Source: Microcystis viridis FACHB-1342
Lineage (GTDB): Bacteria; Cyanobacteriota; Cyanobacteriia; Cyanobacteriales; Microcystaceae
Length of the DNA: 33,726 nucleotides
Reading direction: 5' to 3'
Assembly: GCF_014698335.1 (NCBI RefSeq)
Contig: NZ_JACJSV010000052.1
Span: forward strand, 1 to 33,726
Shown here: piece after piece, positions 7,897-17,286 of the stretch
How positions within the stretch are numbered: the first letter of the stretch is position 1
Layout: every line of letters begins with the position of its first letter
The notes under the pieces: generated by a model
Told to the model about the DNA's origin: nothing
What the model saw: only the letters and a program-made list of their open reading frames with translations
The model's database searches: none
Made by a program: the position numbers and the translations under genes

Positions 7897-8271
7897 ATGT
7901 TCTTTTTTGTCCTCGGCTTCAATCTAGGCTTAACTTTATTTAATTGCTTTCTAGTCTGGAAATTGTGGCAATTGCGGCGGATTTTAGGGCGAGTGACCAA
8001 AATTTTAAACCGGGTGGAACGACGTTTACACCACATTTTTTACCCCGCCCCAGAATATATTATCATCGCCGGGGCAAAAACCTATTATCTCCGACAAAAC
8101 TATCAACGCATCTGCGGACAGATACAGATACTGCAATCCCTATTCTTGACCTTCTCCCTGATTATCCGTTACTGGCAGCGTCAATCCCGTCAACGCCGTC
8201 GCCTCTGGTCGCTAAAATTGAGCAAAATCTCTAGCAATCAAGCAGCTGACAGCGATCGCCAGCCAAAGTAA
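7897..8271 (+). CDS. Conserved-looking small membrane protein, unknown function
   Basis: A 124-residue protein with an N-terminal transmembrane helix (about residues 2-22, FFFVLGFNLGLTLFNCFLVW), then a basic coiled segment (RRILGRVTKILNRVERRLH), a middle region EYIIIAGAKTYYLRQNYQRI and a very basic C-terminus (YWQRQSRQRRRLW). It is not a recognised enzyme; the pattern suggests an inner-membrane protein with a positively charged cytoplasmic tail. The last 60 bp overlap the convergent cobD gene, so the two transcripts would be complementary at their 3' ends. Confidence 0.6.
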   Translation: MFFFVLGFNLGLTLFNCFLVWKLWQLRRILGRVTKILNRVERRLHHIFYPAPEYIIIAGAKTYYLRQNYQRICGQIQILQSLFLTFSLIIRYWQRQSRQRRRLWSLKLSKISSNQAADSDRQPK

Positions 8272-9192
8272 TACACAAGTACGAGTTAAATTCAAAGCCT
8301 GTTCGACGGTTTTGACGGTAATCGGGTTGAGGTTATCGCCCAATAAAGGTTTTTCCACAATCTGGCCTCGATATTGATTTTTTCCCCCCAATTGCACCCC
8401 CAAAATCGCCCCATAGACGCATTCACTCCAACCGGAATTAGGACTAGGATCCCGACGGGCATCGCGCCAACAAATGCTTAAAACTCGCCCCGGCCGGCCC
8501 GAAATTAGGGCGAGAGTTAAGACCGTTAAACGACAGGGTAGCCATGTCAAAACATCCTCGCTTTTGGCACTAAACCAACCCATATGGGTGTAGGGTGGCC
8601 GACGATAGCCAATCATCGAATCGAGGGTACTAGCGGCTTTATAAGCGCAAGCGAGGGGTACTGGTCCCACCCCCAGAAAGGCACCGAGAAGGGCATAAAA
8701 AAGCGGCGCGGTAACTCCATCCACACCATTTTCACTGACGGTTTCTAAGAGGGCGCGAAGGATTTCTTCCTGGCCGAGATTATCTGTGTCGCGACCAACG
8801 TATAAACTTAGTTGGCAACGAGCTAAGGTGATATTTTCCGCTTGTAAAGGTGCGATGACGGTTTCGGCAGCCCTGCGTAAACTTCTACCGGCTAAACAAC
8901 TGGCCAAGAGAATCATTTGTACTAGGCAACTCAGCAGCAAATTGACCTGACCTAACCATTGGATTCCTAGCCAAGTTAAGACCCCGGCCAAGATAATTAA
9001 ACCTAGTCCCAGAATTATGCCCGCTAAACGTTGGCAAATTTTTTCCTGCGTCCAATTAAGAATAACTTTTGTGGCCACGGCAATAATCGCCCCCATCACC
9101 TGCACCGGATGAATCCATCCCCAAGGATCGCCCACCAGATAATCTAAAACTGCCCCTAATACTAAAATGATCGCCGTTGCCGTTCCCTTCAC
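8212..9192 (-). CDS. cobD: Adenosylcobinamide-phosphate synthase CobD/CbiB
   Basis: A 326-residue integral membrane protein. The N-terminal signature LDYLVGDPWGWIHPVQVMG is diagnostic, followed by several hydrophobic helices, a central SLYVGRDTDNLGQEEILRA block and VSENGVDGVTAPLFYALLGA, both conserved in the family. It joins aminopropanol phosphate (or aminopropanol) to adenosylcobyric acid in cobalamin or pseudocobalamin synthesis at the membrane. It starts with GTG at 9192, preceded by a GGGAG ribosome-binding sequence, 2 bp after the stop of the GFA-type gene, so it is probably co-transcribed with it and the Rrf2 gene. Length matches the family. Confidence 0.95.
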   Translation of the reverse strand: MKGTATAIILVLGAVLDYLVGDPWGWIHPVQVMGAIIAVATKVILNWTQEKICQRLAGIILGLGLIILAGVLTWLGIQWLGQVNLLLSCLVQMILLASCLAGRSLRRAAETVIAPLQAENITLARCQLSLYVGRDTDNLGQEEILRALLETVSENGVDGVTAPLFYALLGAFLGVGPVPLACAYKAASTLDSMIGYRRPPYTHMGWFSAKSEDVLTWLPCRLTVLTLALISGRPGRVLSICWRDARRDPSPNSGWSECVYGAILGVQLGGKNQYRGQIVEKPLLGDNLNPITVKTVEQALNLTRTCVLLWLAIAVSCLIARDFAQF

Positions 9193-9194
9193 AA

Positions 9195-9602
9195 TTACTC
9201 CCTTTTCCCATCGATAGCCCGAATTTTCTCAATATTGTCTTCCCAGTTAGCCCCATCAAAGAACTGGATCTGAAAATCTTCCAAGACATTGCCATCCAAA
9301 CAGCGCAGGTTTATATCTATAGCGTCAGGATGGGAGCGGGGACGATAGAAAGGATGAATACCACAAACACGACAAAAATAATGTTGGGCTGTGTGGGTAT
9401 TAAATGTATAGGTACTTAAGAAATCTTCACCGCTTAGGAGGGTAAATTGTGCTGAAGGAACAATCAGATGCAGAAAGCCTTTTTTCTGACAAATCGAACA
9501 ATTACAGTCTAGAGCTTGATCATGCTCGATCGCCACTTGAAAACGGATCGCTCCACAGTGACAACCTCCCCCATAAATCTTTCCTTGAGTTGTTGCTGTC
9601 AT
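9195..9602 (-). CDS. GFA/CENP-V family zinc protein
   Basis: A 135-residue protein from ATG 9602 (an upstream in-frame extension to 9668 would run into the Rrf2 gene). It has the zinc-ligand pattern of the glutathione-dependent formaldehyde-activating (GFA) fold: CHCG near 14-17, CNCSIC near 33-38, and CRVCG near 78-82. Early members were called formaldehyde-activating enzymes, but most relatives have no proven activity. The spacing to the upstream Rrf2 gene (13 bp) and downstream cobD (2 bp) suggests a three-gene transcript. A role in thiol or formaldehyde handling is family inference only. Confidence 0.88.
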   Translation of the reverse strand: MTATTQGKIYGGGCHCGAIRFQVAIEHDQALDCNCSICQKKGFLHLIVPSAQFTLLSGEDFLSTYTFNTHTAQHYFCRVCGIHPFYRPRSHPDAIDINLRCLDGNVLEDFQIQFFDGANWEDNIEKIRAIDGKRE

Positions 9603-9615
9603 AACTTCTAAACTA

Positions 9616-10059
9616 CTAAACAATAAAGCTGGTTTCCTCTCCCCTAGAGGCGATCCAGCTACGCGCATCGTAGTATAAATCGGCTAAGGTAATCTTCCCC
9701 AGGGCCTCTTTTAATTTCTCGTGGAGGTGTTTCCAGATAGTAAATGTCACCCAATCTTCTGCCTGTTCGTCCCTGGGATGATAACCTGATAATGGCTCGA
9801 TCGTCTCTCCCACTGCCTCCAAAATTTGCCCCAACGAGATACGATTTGCCGGCCTAGCTAACTGATAACCCCCTTGCGATCCCCGAAAGGAACGAACTAA
9901 CCCCGCTCGTCGCATTTCTATCAGCAATTTCTCTAGATAAGCAGCCGGGATATCTTGACGCAGGGCGATCGATTTTACCGATACGGGAGTCCCCCTCGGT
10001 TGTAAACTAAGATCCAGCAAGGCTTTAACACTATAGTGACCCCTAGTTGTTAGCTTCAT
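9616..10059 (-). CDS. Rrf2-family transcriptional regulator, cysteine-free
   Basis: A 147-residue protein with the full Rrf2 winged-helix N-terminus: MKLTTRGHYSVKALLDL, VKSIALRQDIPAAYLEKLL and the wing GLVRSFRGSQGGYQLAR. Members such as IscR bind an Fe-S cluster through three cysteines after residue 90; this protein contains no cysteine, so it cannot hold such a cluster that way and must sense something else or act constitutively. It heads a probable operon with the GFA-type gene and cobD, and is divergent from a cyAbrB gene 300 bp away. A palindrome in the shared region is a candidate operator. Confidence 0.93.
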   Translation of the reverse strand: MKLTTRGHYSVKALLDLSLQPRGTPVSVKSIALRQDIPAAYLEKLLIEMRRAGLVRSFRGSQGGYQLARPANRISLGQILEAVGETIEPLSGYHPRDEQAEDWVTFTIWKHLHEKLKEALGKITLADLYYDARSWIASRGEETSFIV

Positions 10060-10358
10060 TATCCCTCATTTTTACCTCTTGATCTCTATCCTACCCCGGC
10101 TCTCATTGATGAGAGAAAGGCTAACCTCCCTTACCCCGGCATCTCGATCAACATTGATAAATTCTCTTAAGATTTCGATCGAGAGATAGAGTGTAATCCA
10201 TTACAATCAATTTCCCCAAGCAAGTGATAATTTTTAGTTTATACCGTGTAAGATAAGTGTAGAGATCAATCGTAACCCGATTGTTTCTGGTCAGGGGGAG
10301 CAATTCTCCTCGACTAGCCTTGATGACCCTAACCGTTACTTATCTACTGCGAACTTAA
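10060..10358. promoter_or_regulatory. Divergent regulatory region between Rrf2 and cyAbrB genes
   Basis: No gene seen. A perfect inverted repeat, TGTAAT-CC-ATTACA, lies at 10192-10205, and a CGATCGAGAGATAGAG segment is just upstream of it. The palindrome is the right size for a dimeric winged-helix or AbrB-type protein. The AT-rich stretch 10228-10260 before the cyAbrB gene probably carries its promoter; I cannot assign boxes with confidence. Confidence 0.45.
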
Positions 10359-10748
10359 ATGAACACAACTACCAATCCAGAACCCCTGACTGGCCTCGAA
10401 CTAATTGAGAAAGTTAAACAGCTAGGCAACCTCAGCAAAGAGGAAAAAGCCCGGGAATGCGGCTACTATACCATGACAAAAAATGGTATTGAACGCGTTA
10501 ATATGATGAAATTTCTCAATGCTCTAATCGATGCCGAGGGAATTGACTTAGATAGCAGTGCCAATGGTCACGGACGAGGTGGGCGCTCGGCCAGCTACCG
10601 GATCAGTGTCCAATCTAATAATAATCTCCTGATCGGTTCGGCCTACACCAAAAAAATGGGACTCAAACCCGGAGATGAATTTGAAATTACTTTGGGGAGA
10701 AAACATATTCATCTCAAGCAAGTTGGCGCCAGCGACGACGACGAATAG
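10359..10748 (+). CDS. cyAbrB-type transcriptional regulator
   Basis: A 129-residue protein with the cyanobacterial AbrB layout: an N-terminal domain TGLELIEKVKQLGNLSKEEKA followed by ECGYYTMTKNGIERVNMMKF, a glycine/arginine linker HGRGGRSASYRI, and a C-terminal AbrB-like DNA-binding domain, LIGSAYTKKMGLKPGDEFEI then GRKHIHLKQV. cyAbrB proteins are global regulators of carbon/nitrogen balance in cyanobacteria. The sequence looks closer to the cyAbrB2 clade (Synechocystis Sll0822) than to cyAbrB1, but that is a judgement by eye. The C-terminus is strongly acidic. It is monocistronic and followed by a hairpin. Confidence 0.92.
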   Translation: MNTTTNPEPLTGLELIEKVKQLGNLSKEEKARECGYYTMTKNGIERVNMMKFLNALIDAEGIDLDSSANGHGRGGRSASYRISVQSNNNLLIGSAYTKKMGLKPGDEFEITLGRKHIHLKQVGASDDDE

Positions 10749-10756
10749 CCATAATT

Positions 10757-10784
10757 AAGGAGAGAGCCGTTTCACTCTCTCCTT
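10757..10784 (+). terminator. Hairpin terminator after the cyAbrB gene
   Basis: A perfect 10-bp stem, AAGGAGAGAG / CTCTCTCCTT, with an 8-base loop starts 8 bp after the stop codon. The T-run is short (CCTT), so termination strength is uncertain. Confidence 0.7.
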
Positions 10785-10790
10785 GCAGAT

Positions 10791-11524
10791 AGGGTCTGCT
10801 GAAAAATTCACTCCAGAAATCATGCTATTGAATGCCACTGATTTGTCGCCCAATTGATAAGTTTTACTTAGGCAAAACAAATTTAAACATGATTTTTATT
10901 AAAGAGAAGGACTATCTTAGTTCATTTGTTCGCAAAAAAGCCAGAAAGACAAAAAAAGCCCAAAAAAACTGCCGAAGCAGTTGGGAAAGATTGACAACCA
11001 AAAAGATAATAGCAAGGACAGTTCCTGAAGTTTCAGGTAGTTTTGTCATGACCAGATTGAAACTAAATCTTCTCTTAGCTTGTCCAGACTTTCTGGGAGC
11101 ATCTCAGATGTGCAGAAATAACGACAATCAACAATGATCAGTCATCCTTAAATTAGTACGAATGTATGAACAACCGCATCTAAGCATCCCACTGCAAAAG
11201 CTAATCTGCGGCGGGATTGAGGAAAAAATCGCCATTAAGCGCGAATTTTAGAAGATAGTTTCCTTGGAAAAATCCCCACTGGGTAGATTGACAAAAATCA
11301 GATGCACCCCTAGGTAGGGTATACTGAAAAAGTTTTTCCTGGTGGCAGGGTGTGGGGTGTGGGGTGTGGGGTTTTACCAGTTTTGAGGTGGCCAATTACC
11401 TAATTTTCAGGGAAAAAGTCCAGGGATTTTCCCCCTGATCACTCCCATGCCTGGTACTTTTTGATTGACAAAAAGTCTAAAAGTCTTACCCAACAAGGTT
11501 TTTAGATTTTTTCAGCAAACCCTA
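10791..11524. mobile_element. Decayed insertion-sequence/MITE composite
   Basis: The left end reads AGGGTCTGCTGAAAAA (10791) and the right end TTTTTTCAGCAAACCCT (near 11508-11524), an imperfect terminal inverted repeat pair. Inside, at 11334-11371, is a second internal end-like block (TACTGAAAAAGTTTTTC) followed by TGTGGGG units, as at 6551-6626, suggesting nested insertions. A plus-strand frame of about 100 codons (10832-11137; lysine/arginine rich, FVRKKARKTKKAQK) lies within it, but I see no transposase motif. Type and parent element cannot be named from sequence alone. Confidence 0.6.
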
Positions 11525-11539
11525 GGTAAAGGCTATAAT

Positions 11540-12298
11540 TCACTCGATCCCGAACGTCACCGAAACCACTGCGGTAATATCTTTGTCGATCGAGGAAGTG
11601 TCGTAAATTCCCGAATCGCTCACGTCAGTGGAATTGCGCGAGGTGATCTGAAAAACTCCCGTTTTCGCATCGCGCACCCTTCCCACCCGACTGCCGGTAC
11701 TACTAGCGATCGCCTCAGCCCTCGCTCTCGCATCTTTGGTCGCCGCCGCCACCATTTCCACCCGCAGCTTATCCAGTTGGGTGTAAAGATATTGGGGAGG
11801 TTCAGAGACGAGGTTAATTCCCTCCTCAATCAATTCCGTTACCTGCCTAGAAAGTTCCGTGTAACGGGCCACATCGCTCGCTCGGATCTCGAAGCGTTGG
11901 GTGAGACGATAGGCGAGAATTTGCCCGGTTTCCTGGCCGTTAACTGTTACTTCGGGAATCGCCATCGTCTCGATCGCGTTGGTGGTGATTGCGTCTTCGG
12001 GAACTTGTTTTTCTTTGAGATAAGCTCGTATCCGCTGGGTTTGCCGGATCAGATCGCGGTAGGCATCTTGGGCGGTAGGTTGTTGACTGGAAACCGATAA
12101 ACGCCAGAGAAGATAATCGGATGTAATCGCCCTTTTGGCCGAACCAGTGACGACAAAAACATCGCTCGCCCGTTTCACCGCCAAGAACGAGCGTGCCGCT
12201 ATCCACGAACTCAAGACGAGAGCGATCGATAGCACTGATAAACCCGCGAACACCTGTGGGAAACGTCGAAATATAGAACTGTCTTTCATCATCCCCAT
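11540..12298 (-). CDS. SIMPL-domain (DUF541) periplasmic/membrane-anchored protein
   Basis: A 252-residue protein. Residues about 14-36 (VFAGLSVLSIALVLSSWIA) form a signal anchor. The rest matches the SIMPL fold (DUF541): VFVVTGSAKRAITSDYLLWRL at the start, a TQRIRAYLKEKQVPEDAI repeat unit, LAYRLTQRFEIRASDVARY, and ARARAEAIASSTGSRVGRV in the second half. SIMPL proteins are small periplasmic or membrane-attached proteins of largely unknown role, some linked to stress resistance. It lies downstream of eno on the same strand, but 450 bp of repeats separate them, so a common transcript is unlikely. Confidence 0.88.
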   Translation of the reverse strand: MGMMKDSSIFRRFPQVFAGLSVLSIALVLSSWIAARSFLAVKRASDVFVVTGSAKRAITSDYLLWRLSVSSQQPTAQDAYRDLIRQTQRIRAYLKEKQVPEDAITTNAIETMAIPEVTVNGQETGQILAYRLTQRFEIRASDVARYTELSRQVTELIEEGINLVSEPPQYLYTQLDKLRVEMVAAATKDARARAEAIASSTGSRVGRVRDAKTGVFQITSRNSTDVSDSGIYDTSSIDKDITAVVSVTFGIE

Positions 12299-12499
12299 CC
12301 TAGAAATCCGACGTCTCTATCCTATGCTAGTAGCGAGTGCCTTGAAATTATTATTTACAAAAATCAATGGAGGTCGCAATCTGACGGGATGCTTTCCCTT
12401 CCCCAAAAACTCCCTAGCGCTGACGGCGACAACGCCCGATAAGTTCAGCTTGACCATGGAATGGGCTTTATCCCCCTCTGTTTAACCCGAACTGTGGTT

Positions 12500-12718
12500 A
12501 AATAAATACTTCGCCGAAAAAGGTTTCAGCGAAGTACCACAATAGTCAGTGACCAGTTATCAGTTATCAGTACCTTTACTATAACACCTTTGATCCAAAA
12601 ATCATAGCTTGGTGCAAAAAAAAGGCCACAAATAAATACTTCGCCGAAAAAGGTTTCAGCGAAGTACCACAATAGTCAGTGACCAGTTATCAGTTATCAG
12701 TACCTTTACTATAACACC
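12500..12718. repeat. 89-bp perfect direct repeat pair with internal hairpins
   Basis: 12500-12588 and 12630-12718 are identical over 89 bp, 130 bp apart. Each copy contains an inverted repeat, ACTTCGC / GCGAAGT (12508-12535 in the first copy), and a TCAGTTATCAGT tract. They occupy the space after the eno stop codon. The 41-bp spacer holds an A9 run. Confidence 0.93.
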
Positions 12719-12751
12719 CTTTTTCGATCACTGCAAGACTTTTTGCAAATT

Positions 12752-14053
<1,302 letters not shown>

Positions 14054-14096
14054 TTATCGTCTCCAACTCAATTTACGGGGTAATTTCGGCTGATTA

Positions 14097-14858
14097 CTAA
14101 TTGCCTAAAGGGAAATCCACGTTGACAATCTGCTTTTGATCATCAAAAACGAGGATTAAAGTATCCGTCAGTTTTTCAAATTGAATCGTCACCAACACCA
14201 AATCCACACCGTCCGTATCCGCACCTTTTCTGACCTGAGTTCCCACGACCCGACGCACGGGGCCGGTACGCTTAAGTAAATTTTCCCAAGCGCCTTGCAC
14301 TCTGGTGGGGAAAACCTCAGCTTTGAGAAAAGGGTGTAGATAGCCTCTGGCCAGGCCGTAGTCTTTATTGGCCAAAGCCTTGACAAAAGCATCGCCAATC
14401 TCAGAAATACTACGAAATTCGGGAAAATTGGCGGCAACTATCTGACCTGACTGGTTAAAGGTAATTACCACATCTTCAGTGAGTTTCTCAAATTCAACGG
14501 TGACAATCACCAGATTGGCATTGATAGCATCGAGTAGCTTGCTTTTGACAATGCGCTTAAACGGTCCAGTATGGTCAGTGACTTGGCTTTCCCAGACCTT
14601 TTGCAGTTTTTCGGCAGTCCAGAGGGGTTTTAGTTGGGGTGACAAAGCTGCAATAACTTTACCGTATTGTTTAGTTCCCAACCATTCCACTATCTGCCGA
14701 GCTTGCTTTTCTTCTCGAACGGGATCACCAAGAGCGATCGCAGTCGGTTCTAGGTTCGCCTGTACTGGTGAAGCGCTGAACGGAGTCCAAGGCAGGGAAA
14801 AACCAATTAAACACAAAGAGAGAATCGATACCCGTTTCGCTAATGAAAGCCGCATCAT
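14097..14858 (-). CDS. Secreted protein with two DUF3887 repeats
   Basis: About 253 residues from ATG 14858 (MMRLSLAKRV). The frame extends upstream to 14918, but the signal peptide (RVSILSLCLIGFSLPWTPFSA) fits the shorter start. Two similar domains follow: ARQIVEWLGTKQYGKVIAAL to LVIVTVEFEKLTEDVVITF, and DAFVKALANKDYGLARGYL to LVLVTIQFEKLTDTLILVF. The matching VTVEFEKLT and VTIQFEKLT segments show the internal duplication. This is the DUF3887 (NTF2-like) pattern, usually extracytoplasmic and often attached to hydrolases; here it stands alone. Function unknown. It is downstream of glgX on the same strand. Confidence 0.85.
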   Translation of the reverse strand: MMRLSLAKRVSILSLCLIGFSLPWTPFSASPVQANLEPTAIALGDPVREEKQARQIVEWLGTKQYGKVIAALSPQLKPLWTAEKLQKVWESQVTDHTGPFKRIVKSKLLDAINANLVIVTVEFEKLTEDVVITFNQSGQIVAANFPEFRSISEIGDAFVKALANKDYGLARGYLHPFLKAEVFPTRVQGAWENLLKRTGPVRRVVGTQVRKGADTDGVDLVLVTIQFEKLTDTLILVFDDQKQIVNVDFPLGN

Positions 14859-14973
14859 TTCAGCTATTGCTCCGCAAATAAATAACGTTTTTCCACTTGA
14901 CGATTGAATTGATGCCATTGTTCATTAGTTAAAGCATTCAACATCGGTCGATCGAGCAATATCTCTCCCCTTG

Positions 14974-17052
14974 TTATACTGATTTAACGATTAAAACTAC
15001 CGCCGAACGCGCTTGCACCCGATAATTTTCCGATTCAATAGCGGCGGCGGCATCTAAATCACAGGCTGCCTCGGACAATTGCCCAGCAGTATCAATGACG
15101 CGATGCCATTTTTCCCCTTGTCCCAAGGGTGGTAACTGGAAGTTGAGAGATTCCCAGTAAGCGTTGAGCATAATGTGTAAATACTCGTTTGCCTTAGGAT
15201 GACGCAGGGAAAAAGCTAAACTGCGGGAATCTTCCGACCAATCGGGTTTACTCAACTGTACACCATGCCAACTGAGATGGGGTTCAAGACTGGTATAGGT
15301 GACTTCTAGCAATTTTTCTTGACGGAAAAGAGCTAATTTTTTATTAAAATCGATCAGTCTCCTTACGAAACACCAAAGATCGAACTCTTGCTCTACCGCA
15401 CTCCAATCGAACCAACTTAACTGGTTATCCTGACAATAGGCGTTATTGTTGCCCTTTTGGGTGCGTCGCACTTCGTCCCCCATCAACAGCATAGGTGTTC
15501 CTTGAGAAATGAACAGGATCGTTAAGAGATTTTTTATTTGTTGCAGTCGCAGGGTTTTAATCGCCTCGTTATTGGTTTCCCCTTCTATCCCACAATTCCA
15601 GCTAAAATTATCGTTGCAACCGTCCCGATTCTCCTCACCGTTAGCCTCGTTGTGTTTCTCGTCGTAGGACACTAGATCGTTAAGGGTAAAGCCGTCGTGA
15701 CAGGTAACAAAATTTATACTTCTCTTGACATTGTTGTCAGGTCTGTGGTATATGTCGGGGCTTCCTAAAATCCGCGCCGCTAATTTGCTGACTATGCCGG
15801 TATCTCCCCGGACAAAAGCGCGCACATCATCGCGAAAAGGACCATTCCACTCGGAAAACCAATCGGCAAATTCAACAAATTGACCGACACTATACAATCC
15901 TGCCGCATCCCAAGCTTCGGCGATTAATTTTGTCCCGGCTAAGACCGGATCCGATTCGATCGCCCAGATCATGTTATAACCTTTTTGCAGGATCGGTTCC
16001 CCGTCCACATTGCGCGATAATACGGCCGCTAGGTCAAAGCGAAAACCATCCACGTGCATTTCTGACACCCAATAGCGCAAACAATCGAGAATCATTTTGC
16101 CAACAATCGGATGACTGCCCTTGAGGGTGTTACCACAGCCGGTATAGTTGCTATAGAGGCTTTTATCGACCGCATCGAGGATGTAGTAGGTGCGATTATC
16201 GATACCTTTCAAGGAAAGAGTCGGCCCGGTTTCGTCCCCCTCGGCGGTATGATTGAAAACCACATCGAGAATCACTTCGATCCCCGCTTTGTGTAAAGCT
16301 TTCACCAGATCCCGAAATTCATTCAAAGGACCCAGGGGTGAGCGATCGCTACTATAACCGGCATGGGGCGCAAAAAAGCTGATCGTGCTATAACCCCAAT
16401 AGTTAGTTAACCCCGGCATGGCCGAAGCAGGATCAAAGTAATGAATCGGTAACAATTCCACGGCAGTAATGCCTAGGTTTTTCAAATAGGGTATTTTTTC
16501 GATTAATCCCGCAAAAGTACCTCTTTTTTCCTCGCTAACGCCGGAATTCGGGTTGCGAGTAAAGCCACCGACGTGCATTTCGTAGATAAAACTGGCAGAG
16601 TAGGGAGTGCGTAACGGTTTGTCATCTTCCCAATCGTAGCGGCCCGTATCCACTACCAGACCCCGCAAAGCTCGATGACAATTATCGCCTTTTTCGCTGG
16701 CCGCTTGTCGATCATAAATTTCTGCACCGACAATCGCTTTCGCATAGGGATCGAGAACTACTTTATCAGGATCGAAGCGATGACCCTGGGCTGCATTATC
16801 TGGACCATAGACTCGATAAGCATACACTTGACTGGCTCCAATCCCGTGAACGAAAATATGCCAATAGAAAAAAGTGCGATTTTCTTGGGGATTGAGACGA
16901 ATAATTTGACTAGGTTGCGGGGAATTGGCATCATCAAATAATAATAATTCGATCGCAGTGGCATACTTAGAAAATAGTGAGAAGTTGACACCATCGGCCA
17001 AGACAGTCGCACCGACGGGATGGCTTTTACCGTGATCGGTTTCTAAGGTCAT
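14974..17052 (-). CDS. glgX: Glycogen debranching enzyme GlgX (isoamylase type)
   Basis: About 692 residues. N-terminal CBM48-like module (HPVGATVLADGVNFSLFSK), then the GH13 barrel: DVVFNHTAEGDETGP (region II), DGFRFDLA with the nucleophile Asp near residue 340, LIAEAWDA with the acid/base Glu near 379, and FVTCHDGFTLNDLVSYD (region IV). The loop GCNDNFSWNCGIEGET is characteristic of GlgX. It hydrolyses alpha-1,6 branches of glycogen after phosphorylase trimming. The frame opens at a TTG (17058), but ATG at 17052 (MTLETDHGKSHPVG) is the likelier start. No strong ribosome-binding site is seen. The C-terminal region is a beta sandwich ending AVVLIVKSV. Confidence 0.96.
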   Translation of the reverse strand: MTLETDHGKSHPVGATVLADGVNFSLFSKYATAIELLLFDDANSPQPSQIIRLNPQENRTFFYWHIFVHGIGASQVYAYRVYGPDNAAQGHRFDPDKVVLDPYAKAIVGAEIYDRQAASEKGDNCHRALRGLVVDTGRYDWEDDKPLRTPYSASFIYEMHVGGFTRNPNSGVSEEKRGTFAGLIEKIPYLKNLGITAVELLPIHYFDPASAMPGLTNYWGYSTISFFAPHAGYSSDRSPLGPLNEFRDLVKALHKAGIEVILDVVFNHTAEGDETGPTLSLKGIDNRTYYILDAVDKSLYSNYTGCGNTLKGSHPIVGKMILDCLRYWVSEMHVDGFRFDLAAVLSRNVDGEPILQKGYNMIWAIESDPVLAGTKLIAEAWDAAGLYSVGQFVEFADWFSEWNGPFRDDVRAFVRGDTGIVSKLAARILGSPDIYHRPDNNVKRSINFVTCHDGFTLNDLVSYDEKHNEANGEENRDGCNDNFSWNCGIEGETNNEAIKTLRLQQIKNLLTILFISQGTPMLLMGDEVRRTQKGNNNAYCQDNQLSWFDWSAVEQEFDLWCFVRRLIDFNKKLALFRQEKLLEVTYTSLEPHLSWHGVQLSKPDWSEDSRSLAFSLRHPKANEYLHIMLNAYWESLNFQLPPLGQGEKWHRVIDTAGQLSEAACDLDAAAAIESENYRVQARSAVVLIVKSV

Positions 17053-17121
17053 TGTCAAGAGATAAGAAGTGATTAGGAGTAGTATAAGATTATTCGGCGT
17101 TGTTGAATTGGCGTACCATTA

Positions 17122-17260
17122 TTCAGCAGACCCTAAGTAGGTAGGTGTTAAAAACCATCAGCGCCCCTTATTAAGGGTAGTAGGGTTGACTCATGAATCA
17201 ACCCTAGGATCAAGGGGGTATCAGCGCCCCCCTTATTAAGGGGATATCAAAGGCGAAATC
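17122..17260. repeat. Palindromic repeat cluster with a solo IS-like end
   Basis: It begins with ATTCAGCAGACCCT (17121-17134), matching the complement of the GGGTCTGCTGAAAAA ends. It is followed by two copies of TCAGCGCCCC..TTATTAAGGG (17158-17177 and 17221-17242), each centred on a CCCCTTA-T-TAAGGGG type palindrome, with a third palindrome between them (AGGGTTGA / TCAACCCT, 17180-17205). A related AGGGTTGATTCAT and CCCCCCTTGATAAG segment occurs at 33410-33443. This looks like a repetitive extragenic element family. Confidence 0.7.
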
Positions 17261-17286
17261 TATCTTCAATTTAATTGAAACGACGA

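Noticed and set aside
10832-11137. 101-codon plus-strand frame in the mobile-element remnant
   Set aside because: Lysine-rich low-complexity frame, no transposase catalytic motif; described with the element rather than as a gene.
11465-12100. Long plus-strand frame opposite the SIMPL gene
   Set aside because: Antisense shadow of the SIMPL gene; no conserved motif, no ribosome-binding site.
12500-12718. Possible CRISPR array
   Set aside because: Only two repeats, 89 bp each with a 41-bp spacer; repeat too long, no cas genes nearby.
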